From positions 1 to 5,867 of the forward strand of contig DAHWHT010000236.1 in the NCBI GenBank assembly GCA_027335515.1: a stretch of 5,867 bases of DNA. Reading direction: 5' to 3'. This stretch comes from Clostridia bacterium. GTDB lineage: Bacteria; Bacillota_E; RBS10-35; JAJYVN01. The notes under the pieces are model-generated. The model was not told the origin of the DNA. It did not search any database and worked only from the letters and a program-made list of their open reading frames with translations. Positions 1 to 5,502 of the stretch are shown here, piece by piece (the first letter of the stretch is position 1; the number at the start of each line of letters is the position of its first letter). A program made the translations under genes and the position numbers.

Positions 1-957
1 GACCGCGGGCGGCACATTGACGTAGTTGGCCATGGCCTGCAGGGGCGCCGGCCGGACGGCGGCGAGGACGACCAGGATGATGGCCACGGCCGCGGAGTAC
101 AGGGCCATGTTGGCGACCGTGTCGGGCCAGAACGGCACGTATCCCTTCGGGAAGTCGGCAGTGTCTCCCAGGCGGTGGTTTTCCCGGTACGCCTTGGGCA
201 GCCGCGCCTCGACGTCCACCTGGCCGTGGATGATGACCAGAAGGACGTGGACGCCGATCGTCAGCACCAGGATCAGCGGCAGCAGCACCACGTGCATCGC
301 GAAAAACAGCGTCAGGGTGGAGCCGCAGGTTTGCCGGCAGCCGCGCAGGAAATACAGGATGTCGTGCCCGATGAACGGCACGTACTTGACCATGGCCGTG
401 GCCACCTCGGTCGCCCAGTACGCCTGCTGGTCCCACGGAAGCAGGTAGCCGCTGAGGGCGAGGCCGATGGTGCAGCCAAACAGCACCAGTCCGGACAGCC
501 ATTGGAACTCGCGCGGTGGCTTGTAGGCGCCAAGGTAGAACACCCGCGCCATGTGCACGGCGATGGCGACCACCATGGCGTTGGCGCCCCAGAAGTGCAG
601 GTCGCGCACGAAGGCCAACCAGAAGCTGTGCGTCATGTTCAGGGTGCTCTGGTAGGCGGGAAACGGATTGCCCATCGCCGAGCCGTTGTAGTGGGTCATC
701 AGGAGCAGCCCGGTGACCACCTGATTGACGAACAGAAACAGGAGGATGTCGCCCATGAAGTCGAGAGGGTTCATGAACCGCGGGTGGGGGGCGTTCATGG
801 CCTCGAACACCAGGGGCTTCAGGCCGGCCTTCTCCACACCGAGCCTGCGGTTGAGATACTTCCACGCCGGGTGGTCCGCCGTCTCCGGATCCATGAGGTC
901 GGTGGCGGTGTCCTGCCGATCCGCCTGCGCGGTGTCCGGGGCGGGGTCGTGGTCCAT
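1..957 (-). CDS. qcrB: Cytochrome b subunit of a bc/b6f-type quinol:cytochrome c oxidoreductase (3' end outside the window)
   Basis: This membrane subunit would oxidise quinol and pass electrons through two b haems. The frame is open from the ATG at 957 to the window edge (319 codons), with AAGGGAG at 969-975, 11 nt upstream. A hydrophilic N-terminus of about 60 residues precedes the first membrane helix. Helix B carries H121 and H135 (13 residues between); helix D carries H222 and H237 (14 between, as in b6 rather than mitochondrial cytochrome b). The Qo-side motif GYLLPWDQ starts at residue 170. After helix D the chain continues through WPDT (277-280) into a further helix (about 284-301), which corresponds to the start of subunit IV. 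The b6 and subunit IV parts are therefore fused at least this far; the expected PEWY motif would lie just past the edge. F67 stands where b6 has the haem ci cysteine, judged from alignment by memory. C207 and C211 form a CxxxC, and L217 replaces the usual Arg of the TLTRFF motif. It follows the Rieske gene by 74 nt. Confidence 0.95.
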   Translation of the reverse strand, partial: MDHDPAPDTAQADRQDTATDLMDPETADHPAWKYLNRRLGVEKAGLKPLVFEAMNAPHPRFMNPLDFMGDILLFLFVNQVVTGLLLMTHYNGSAMGNPFPAYQSTLNMTHSFWLAFVRDLHFWGANAMVVAIAVHMARVFYLGAYKPPREFQWLSGLVLFGCTIGLALSGYLLPWDQQAYWATEVATAMVKYVPFIGHDILYFLRGCRQTCGSTLTLFFAMHVVLLPLILVLTIGVHVLLVIIHGQVDVEARLPKAYRENHRLGDTADFPKGYVPFWPDTVANMALYSAAVAIILVVLAAVRPAPLQAMANYVNVPPAV

Positions 958-1031
958 TGACTGATCGACTCCCTTGAGCGCTCTGGTCTAACCGGCTGGA
1001 CGCTGCGGCCGACCGGGAAGGCGGCGTTCCC

Positions 1032-1598
1032 TCAGGGCTTTCCGGTGTCGGCTGGCGGTCTGCCGGTGGCCTGGGCCATCTTGGTCCATTCCGCCGTACC
1101 CCAGGGGACGATCCCGCCAAGCCAGACTTCGCCCTTGTGTTCCACGATGCGGTGGTAGTTGAGGGGATGCGGCGCCGGTCCCGCGGTGTTCTTGCCGTAA
1201 ACGTTGTAAACGGAGCCGTGGCAGGGGCAGTTGAACGTAGAAGTCGCTTGCGACCATTGAACCGGGCATTGCAGGTGTGCGCAGTGTTCGTCATATGCGA
1301 TGAGTCCCTTGGCCAGACGGACGATATAGACCCCGTCGGGGAATCCGCCGTCCCCCGTGTAGACGGCGAGTTTCGCCTGGTGGGGCAGATAGTCGGAAGA
1401 CTTGCCCACCTTCTGCATGGTCGCGGTCGCCTCCGGGGGCGGCAGCATGAACCGCTCCGCCAGAAAGGCGTAGCCCACCGCGATGAGTGAGCCGACCGAG
1501 GCCAGCAGCCCCTTTACGAAACCCCTGCGACTTGCCTCCGGCACGCGAGATCGCCCTCTTTCGTGTCCCCGGCGCGTCCCGGCATCCCCGTCGGTCAC
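1032..1598 (-). CDS. qcrA: Rieske [2Fe-2S] iron-sulfur protein of the bc complex, Tat-targeted
   Basis: This 188-residue protein would take one electron from quinol at the Qo site and shuttle it to a c-type cytochrome outside the membrane. It starts with a twin-arginine motif, SRRGFVK (23-29), and one hydrophobic helix (about 30-47), followed by a Pro-rich hinge (LPPP, 52-55). The cluster motifs are CAHLQC (106-111) and CPCHGS (124-129). By family knowledge C106, H108, C124 and H127 bind the cluster, and C111 and C126 form the disulfide. S129 and Y131, which raise the redox potential in high-potential Rieske proteins, are both kept. Q110 replaces the usual Gly. The start is GTG at 1598; an in-frame TAA lies two codons upstream, so it cannot be longer. 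A second GTG at 1544 (residue 19) has AGAGGG 9 nt upstream and would leave a short n-region typical of Tat signals, so it is a real alternative. Cytochrome b follows on the same strand. Confidence 0.96.
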   Translation of the reverse strand: MTDGDAGTRRGHERGRSRVPEASRRGFVKGLLASVGSLIAVGYAFLAERFMLPPPEATATMQKVGKSSDYLPHQAKLAVYTGDGGFPDGVYIVRLAKGLIAYDEHCAHLQCPVQWSQATSTFNCPCHGSVYNVYGKNTAGPAPHPLNYHRIVEHKGEVWLGGIVPWGTAEWTKMAQATGRPPADTGKP

Positions 1599-1610
1599 AG
1601 ATTAGGGCGG

Positions 1611-1618
1611 TCCTCTCT
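1611..1618 (-). promoter_or_regulatory. Ribosome binding site of the Rieske gene (long-start model)
   Basis: The minus strand reads AGAGAGGA here, 12 nt before the GTG at 1598. The spacing is longer than ideal. The competing site AGAGGG at 1554-1559 is 9 nt before the GTG at 1544, so this site does not settle the start alone. Confidence 0.45.
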
Positions 1619-1633
1619 AGGCGTCCTCTGCCA

Positions 1634-1722
1634 GCCGGTGGAAATGCCGTGGGCACAGTGGTCGGGGTTTGTGCGACCGATCGTGGGCGGGCAAGGGTGG
1701 GCACGGGTCCATTTCCACCGGC
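1634..1722. repeat. Perfect 13-bp inverted repeat with a 63-nt loop, upstream of the Rieske gene
   Basis: GCCGGTGGAAATG at 1634-1646 is the exact reverse complement of CATTTCCACCGGC at 1710-1722. The loop contains a smaller hairpin (GGTCG at 1660-1664 pairing with CGACC at 1674-1678) and two copies of GTGGGCAC (1649-1656 and 1697-1704). In the minus-strand transcript this would fold as a long stem capped by a substructure, ending about 35 nt before the Rieske GTG. No T-run follows, so it is not a standard terminator. No flanking target-site duplication is seen, so a small transposable element is not supported. It could be a structured leader or a paired protein-binding site. Confidence 0.6.
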
Positions 1723-1723
1723 G

Positions 1724-1746
1724 GATGGTCCATCAAGCGATGGTCC
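1724..1746. repeat. 8-bp direct repeat, possible operator half-sites
   Basis: GATGGTCC occurs at 1724-1731 and again at 1739-1746, with 7 nt between and a 15-nt period. It lies next to the right arm of the inverted repeat and upstream of the Rieske gene. Tandem half-sites of this kind can bind a regulator, but chance is quite possible in biased sequence. Confidence 0.25.
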
Positions 1747-1793
1747 GGGTGCCGCGCATGCACCCTTTGTCGACCGGGTCGCCGCCCATTCGG

Positions 1794-1811
1794 TTGGGGG
1801 TGATGCCCCAA
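1794..1811. other. Small hairpin TTGGGG/CCCCAA
   Basis: TTGGGG at 1794-1799 pairs with CCCCAA at 1806-1811 across a 6-nt loop. No U-run follows on either strand. Its role is unknown; it may be a minor structure in the leader of the bc operon. Confidence 0.25.
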
Positions 1812-1930
1812 GCGGCGCGGGCCGTGCCACGGACCGGGGCGCACAGAGCGCGGCGCCTGGCCGGTGCGGACCGCGCGGGGTGGGGATGCGGAGGCAGCGG
1901 CAAACGTGGGGACGGGGGGCGCGGACGAAG

Positions 1931-1957
1931 CCGCCGGCCCCGGGGCGTGGTCGGCGG
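1931..1957 (-). terminator. Possible terminator-like GC hairpin after the small-subunit gene
   Basis: CCGCCG at 1931-1936 pairs with CGGCGG at 1952-1957, and the interior contains the palindrome GCCCCGGGGC (1937-1946). It lies 32 to 58 nt past the stop of the hydrogenase small-subunit gene, where a terminator would be expected. It lacks a U-tract, so it would be at most an atypical intrinsic terminator or a 3'-end stabilising structure. Confidence 0.25.
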
Positions 1958-1988
1958 AAGGCTCTCGGCGGGGGAGCGGCCGCCGCGC

Positions 1989-2432
1989 CTACACGCCTTC
2001 CTTCGTAGACCGCCCAGGGAGCCCGCCCGCCATGAGGGCGCGCAGGTGGCGGATGATGTCCTCCGGTGCGGGGGGGCAGCCGGGGATGTGGTCGGCCACC
2101 GGCAGGACCGCCTCCACGCCGGCGCCGGCGGCGTAGGAGCCGCGAAACGGGCAGTTGCCGGCGGCGCAGTCTCCGACCGCCACGACCAGACGGGGTTCGC
2201 CCATCGACCCGTAGGTCCGTTGGAGCGCGGGCGCCATCTGCCGGGTGACCGGACCGGATACCGTGAGGACGTCCGCATGGCGGGGGGACGCCACCAGGTC
2301 CATGCCGTACCGCTGAACGTCATACACCGGGTTGGTGAGCGCGGCGAGCTCGGACTCACAGCCGTTGCAGCTTCCGGCGTCGACATGCCGGATCTGCAGC
2401 GAGCGGCGCAGGCTCAACTTCCGCGGTGCCAT
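1989..2432 (-). CDS. hyfI: HyfI/HycG-like small subunit (NuoB family) of a group 4 [NiFe]-hydrogenase complex
   Basis: This 147-residue protein would carry the proximal [4Fe-4S] cluster next to the catalytic large subunit on the cytoplasmic face of the membrane. The NuoB-type pattern is clear: DAGSCNGCE near the N-terminus (C22, C25), GDC (C89) and PGCPPAP (C119). These four cysteines match the N2-type cluster ligands of complex I and group 4 hydrogenases. An extra cysteine, C94, follows C89 in GDCAAGNCPF, where relatives often have Gly. The length is typical of a compact single-cluster subunit; there is no second ferredoxin-like domain. It starts at the ATG at 2432, with AGAGGA 8 nt upstream inside a longer AAAGGAGAGGA. 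It lies 49 nt after the large-subunit gene, directly where E. coli would have hyfH. It appears to be the last gene of the operon. Confidence 0.93.
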   Translation of the reverse strand: MAPRKLSLRRSLQIRHVDAGSCNGCESELAALTNPVYDVQRYGMDLVASPRHADVLTVSGPVTRQMAPALQRTYGSMGEPRLVVAVGDCAAGNCPFRGSYAAGAGVEAVLPVADHIPGCPPAPEDIIRHLRALMAGGLPGRSTKEGV

Positions 2433-2440
2433 CGTGCGTG

Positions 2441-2451
2441 TCCTCTCCTTT
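2441..2451 (-). promoter_or_regulatory. Strong ribosome binding site of the small-subunit gene
   Basis: The minus strand reads AAAGGAGAGGA, which offers two overlapping Shine-Dalgarno cores before the ATG at 2432. AGAGGA is 8 nt from the start and AAAGGAG is 12 nt away. It supports the chosen start and shows that this gene has its own initiation signal rather than relying on coupling. Confidence 0.7.
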
Positions 2452-2481
2452 GCGGCAAGCGGCCTGGGGGCCCCTGGCGCC

Positions 2482-4017
2482 TCAGCGGTCGCAGCAGGCG
2501 TAACAGAGTTCGAAGCTCTTGTTGATCAGCGGGAAGTCTCCAATCAGGTTCCCGGGGACCGCCTCGCTGAGCAACGGCCAATTGGCAAACGACGCGGAGC
2601 GGATGCGGTAACGGACGATGCGGCCGCCGCGCAGCTCAAGGTAGTGGGTGTTGGCCCCCCGGGGCGATTCGTTGCACCCGATACCCAGGCCGTCGGCCCG
2701 CGCCGCCCCAGCCGGCGCCTCGGCCTGAAAGGCCCCGCCCGGCAGGCCCTGCAGCAGACGGTCAACGAGTTCGAAGCTGACATCGGCCTCGCGCAGACGC
2801 AGCCGCAGGCGCGCCGCCACGTCCCCCGCCTCCTCGTGGATCACCGTGGGGGCAAGCGCGCGGTAGGCAAGGGACGGCCGGTCGTGGCGCAGGTCGCGGC
2901 CCACGCCGCTGGCCCGCGCCGACGGTCCCACGGCGCCAAGGTTCTCTGCGGTCGCCCGCGACAGCACCCCGGTGCCCTGGGCCCGGTCCATGAAACCGGG
3001 ATGCCGCAGGAGCCTCTGGGCGAGCTGTTCCAGGCGCAGGTGCAGCGTGGCGAGTTCGCGGCGCAGGGGGACCACCGCCGCCGCGTCCAGATCGCGCGCG
3101 ACGCCGCCCGGACGGATCGTCCCAAAGAGGTAGCGGTGGCCGAAGGTCGCGCCCAACCGACGGAGCAAGCGCTCCTTCAGCGCGGCCCCCTCCATCGCCG
3201 CGACCGCGAACCCCGTACCCGCCGGGATGGCGGCCACATCGTGGATGTGGTTCCACAATCGTTCCAGTTCCAGCAGGATCGTGCGCAGGTACACGCCGCG
3301 GGCCGGAAGGTCCCAGCCGGCCACCTGCTCCACGGCCTCGCACCAGGCGGCCTGGTGTGAGGCCGTGCAGGCGGCGCAGGTGCGCTCGACGATGGGGCCG
3401 GCCTCCGCCCAGGGGCGGCCTTCCAGCACCTTCTCCAGGCCGCGGTGTTTCTGAAACAGGCGGATGTCCAGTTGGAGGATGCTTTCCCCCATCAGGCTGA
3501 ACGCAAAGTGTCCGGATTCGATGATCCCCGCGTGCACCGGGCCCACGGGCATGAGCACGATGCCGTCGCCGTGGGCCACGTGGGGCGACCAGCCTCGCGC
3601 AGGGGAGGCGGCGGCGGGCTGGGCATCCCAGGCCACGTCCTGGCGCAGGGGATGGAGGCCGGGGGGCCAGTCGTCCGGGAGCACGAGCCGCCGGGGATCG
3701 GGGTGGCCGTGCGTCACGATGCCCAAGAGGTCGCGCGCCTCCCGCTCGTCCCAGTGGACGGCCGGCAGCACGGGAACGAGGCTGGGGTATTCGGGTTGCC
3801 GGCCTGGAAGCTGGAGGCGCAGGACGTCCAGGGTGGGCGTCCCGGGCAGATAAAAGACATGGTCGACGCGAAAGCACCCGTCGACGCCGCGTGTGTCGGC
3901 GGCGGCCGAGGTCAGGTAGCGATGGCCCTTTGTCCGCAGGGCCGCGACGGCGGGTCCGAGGGCGGCGGGGGTCAGGGTGCGGATCCTGGTCCCGGGCGCC
4001 GTCACCTTCGTGCTCAT
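2482..4017 (-). CDS. hyfG: HyfG/HycE-like large subunit (NuoC-NuoD fusion) of a group 4 [NiFe]-hydrogenase
   Basis: This 511-residue protein is the expected catalytic subunit, interconverting H2 with protons and electrons at a Ni-Fe site. Residues about 15-128 are a NuoC-like domain ending in the hallmark DEREARDLLGI (90-100) and GHPDPRRLVLPDDW (104-117). Residues about 150-511 are the NuoD-like domain, with PVGPVHAG (157-164) and a later HRGLEK (191-196). The first metal motif is R212-T-C214-A-A-C217-T-A-S-H221, matching RxCxxCxxxH. The second is ELCYACCDR at the extreme C-terminus (C505, C508, R511), where E. coli HycE has DPCYSCTDR. All four Ni-ligand cysteines are therefore present, unlike complex I NuoD and the hydrogenase-related (Ehr) proteins. 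The stop codon directly follows R511, so no maturation peptide exists. The ATG at 4017 overlaps the previous gene's TGA, and the SD is poor, which suggests coupled translation. An open frame extends upstream in the same frame, but it is a shadow of hyfF. Confidence 0.95.
   Translation of the reverse strand: MSTKVTAPGTRIRTLTPAALGPAVAALRTKGHRYLTSAAADTRGVDGCFRVDHVFYLPGTPTLDVLRLQLPGRQPEYPSLVPVLPAVHWDEREARDLLGIVTHGHPDPRRLVLPDDWPPGLHPLRQDVAWDAQPAAASPARGWSPHVAHGDGIVLMPVGPVHAGIIESGHFAFSLMGESILQLDIRLFQKHRGLEKVLEGRPWAEAGPIVERTCAACTASHQAAWCEAVEQVAGWDLPARGVYLRTILLELERLWNHIHDVAAIPAGTGFAVAAMEGAALKERLLRRLGATFGHRYLFGTIRPGGVARDLDAAAVVPLRRELATLHLRLEQLAQRLLRHPGFMDRAQGTGVLSRATAENLGAVGPSARASGVGRDLRHDRPSLAYRALAPTVIHEEAGDVAARLRLRLREADVSFELVDRLLQGLPGGAFQAEAPAGAARADGLGIGCNESPRGANTHYLELRGGRIVRYRIRSASFANWPLLSEAVPGNLIGDFPLINKSFELCYACCDR
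4014..4017 (-). promoter_or_regulatory. ATGA start/stop overlap coupling the membrane and large-subunit genes
   Basis: On the minus strand the four bases read ATGA: the ATG starts the large subunit and the TGA ends the membrane subunit. Only a weak G-rich stretch precedes it, so re-initiation by terminating ribosomes is likely. This would keep the two subunits in equal amounts. Confidence 0.8.
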
Positions 4018-5501
4018 ACGTGCCGCCCACCCAGCGCGAGGCGGGCGGCGGCGGCGATGCCGTGGGCCACCGGACCGGGCGTCCACAGCCCCACGAGCAG
4101 GGAGAGCGCCGCGGGGATGCCCAGGATGGCGATCGCGGCCACCGACGGCCGCGGCGGTCGTGCGGCGGCCGCCGCGCGCACCGAACCGAAGACCGCCTGG
4201 CCGGCGTAGTAGAACAGGCCGCCAAAGATGGCGGCCAGCAGTCCCAAAAGGACCATCCCCACACCGACGTTGGCGGCCAGGGCGCCGCGGACGATGGAGA
4301 GTTCGCTGAAGAACATGCCGAACGGGGGCAACCCGCCGAGGGTGAACACGCCAAACAGCAACCCGGCTCCCAGCAGGGGAGCCCGCTGCCCCAGTGCCTG
4401 CAGGCGCGTCAGCCGTTGACTGCCCACCTCGTGGAGCACCCGGCCGGAGGTGAAAAAGAGGCCGGACTTGGTCAGGGCGTGCACCACCAGTTGCAGCACC
4501 GCGGAGTAGGCGGCCAGCGGCGCGTGCAGGCCGAAGCCGACGGCCATGAGTCCAATCTGCTCGATGCTGGAATAGGCCAGCAGCCGCTTGACGTCGTCCT
4601 GCCGCACCAGGAACGGGGCGGCCACGAGCACCGAGAGCAGGCCCGCCCCGAGCAGCAGGTGATAGGGAAAGGCCGGTCCGGTGACCACGGCGGTGACGGT
4701 CGCCACGCGGACCAGGGTGCACAGTACCACCGCCAGCAGCACGCCGGAAAGGAGCGCACTGACGGGCGCGGGGGCTTCGCTGTGCGCGTCCGGCAGCCAG
4801 GCGTGCAGGGGGGCAAGGCCGGACTTCGTACCAAAGCCGACCAGCGCGAACAGATAGGCCAGCTTGGCCGGCCCGGTCGGAAAGGTTGCCGCGACCGCGC
4901 GCAGTGCGGTCCAGTCCAGGGCGCCAAGCCCGCCGCCCCCGGAGAGGGCATAGAGCAGGATGACGGTGAGCAGCGCCAGGGCGAGGCCGACGCTGCAAAG
5001 CACGACATACTTCCACGCGGCCTCGACGGCGCGCCGCGTGCCCGCCGAACCCACCAGGACCGCCGAGGTAATCGTGGTCAACTCGATCGCCACCCACGAC
5101 AGGCCCAGGTTGGCGGACAGGGCCGCGACCAGGAGGGTGCCAAGGAAGGTCTGCTGCCAGAAGAAGTAGACGCGCCTGGCGGCGATGCCGTGGCCCCCGT
5201 GCGCGGCGTGCGGATCGGCGTGGCGCGGCGCGCCTGCCCAGTGCGACCACGACTCGGCCGTGGAGAGTGCCCCGACGGTCGCCACCACCGCCAGCAGTAC
5301 GCGGGCCAGGCCGTCGAGCCGCAGAAGCCCGCCCAGCGACGCCTGGCCCGCCGGATCCAGGAGGGCCCAGGCGTCCAGCACCAGGCCGATGCCGGTTCCC
5401 GCCGTCAGCGCCCAGCGCAGGGTGTGGGTCCGCCGGCAGACGAGGGCCGCGGCACCGGTAACGAAGGGAAGGACGCAGATGGGCCAAAGGACGTCGTACA
5501 T
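4014..5501 (-). CDS. hyfF: HyfF-like proton-translocating membrane subunit (NuoL/M/N, Mrp antiporter family)
   Basis: This 495-residue polytopic protein belongs to the antiporter-like subunits that carry protons across the membrane in complex I and group 4 hydrogenases. The family's charged residues are in place: E140 in the WVAIELTT helix, K164 in AAWKY, and K226 in GFGTKSG. PLHAWLPDAH follows at 231-240, then APAPVSALLSG (243-253). Further on are RQDDVKRLLAYSSIEQIG (300-317), K345 in HALTKSG and E400 in FSEL. The C-terminus ends without the long lateral helix of NuoL, which fits a HyfF type rather than HyfB or NuoL. An unusual His-rich loop covers residues 87-104 (H87, H94, H98, H101, H104). 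It starts at the ATG at 5501, one base after the preceding TAG, with GAGGGG 5 nt upstream inside the end of the previous gene. Its 3' end overlaps the large-subunit gene. Confidence 0.94.
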   Translation of the reverse strand: MYDVLWPICVLPFVTGAAALVCRRTHTLRWALTAGTGIGLVLDAWALLDPAGQASLGGLLRLDGLARVLLAVVATVGALSTAESWSHWAGAPRHADPHAAHGGHGIAARRVYFFWQQTFLGTLLVAALSANLGLSWVAIELTTITSAVLVGSAGTRRAVEAAWKYVVLCSVGLALALLTVILLYALSGGGGLGALDWTALRAVAATFPTGPAKLAYLFALVGFGTKSGLAPLHAWLPDAHSEAPAPVSALLSGVLLAVVLCTLVRVATVTAVVTGPAFPYHLLLGAGLLSVLVAAPFLVRQDDVKRLLAYSSIEQIGLMAVGFGLHAPLAAYSAVLQLVVHALTKSGLFFTSGRVLHEVGSQRLTRLQALGQRAPLLGAGLLFGVFTLGGLPPFGMFFSELSIVRGALAANVGVGMVLLGLLAAIFGGLFYYAGQAVFGSVRAAAAARPPRPSVAAIAILGIPAALSLLVGLWTPGPVAHGIAAAARLALGGRHV

Positions 5502-5502
5502 G

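Larger units (their letters stand above)
1599..1988. other. Long intergenic region between the hydrogenase and bc operons
   Basis: These 390 bases contain no reading frame that I can support. The open frames here are Arg/Pro/Gly-rich with no recognisable motif, as expected from shadow frames in GC-rich DNA. The region begins just past the stop of the small-subunit gene and ends at the Rieske start. It should hold the promoter of the bc operon, but I could not find a convincing -35/-10 pair on the minus strand. It does hold an inverted repeat (1634-1722), a direct repeat (1724-1746) and two GC-rich hairpins (1794-1811 and 1931-1957), listed separately. Confidence 0.75.

Noticed and set aside
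175..960. A plus-strand open frame of 261 codons opposite cytochrome b.
   Set aside because: It is rich in His, Gln, Val and Arg, with no recognisable motif. The minus-strand frame carries all cytochrome b ligands and motifs, so this is a shadow.
1634..1722. The inverted repeat as the ends of a miniature transposable element.
   Set aside because: No target-site duplication flanks the 89-bp unit and no second copy is seen in the window.
1681..1800. A sigma-70-like promoter on the minus strand, from TTGATG or TTGCCC elements.
   Set aside because: No acceptable -10 hexamer lies at 16-18 nt from either element, so a promoter call would be guesswork.
1617..1844. A 75-codon minus-strand frame in the intergenic region, just upstream of the Rieske gene.
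   Set aside because: The product is dominated by Pro, Arg and His with no motif. The frame crosses the strong inverted repeat and shows no coding pattern.
1563..2525. A 320-codon plus-strand frame covering the intergenic region and the small-subunit gene.
   Set aside because: Most of it is antisense to the small-subunit gene, and the rest is compositionally biased without any recognised domain. A divergent gene is not supported.
2482..4017. A complex I (NuoCD) or non-catalytic hydrogenase-related (Ehr) subunit instead of a hydrogenase.
   Set aside because: Complex I NuoD and Ehr proteins lack Ni-ligand cysteines; here both CxxC pairs are present at the expected positions. An atypical function is still possible because of the changed second-shell residues.
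4018..5487. A same-strand open frame runs across the whole HyfF-like gene and continues in frame into the large subunit, which would give a 1001-residue fusion.
   Set aside because: The upstream 490 residues are Arg/Ala/Gly/Pro-rich with no domain, while the alternative frame gives a perfect antiporter-family protein. The ATGA overlap marks the true start of the large subunit.
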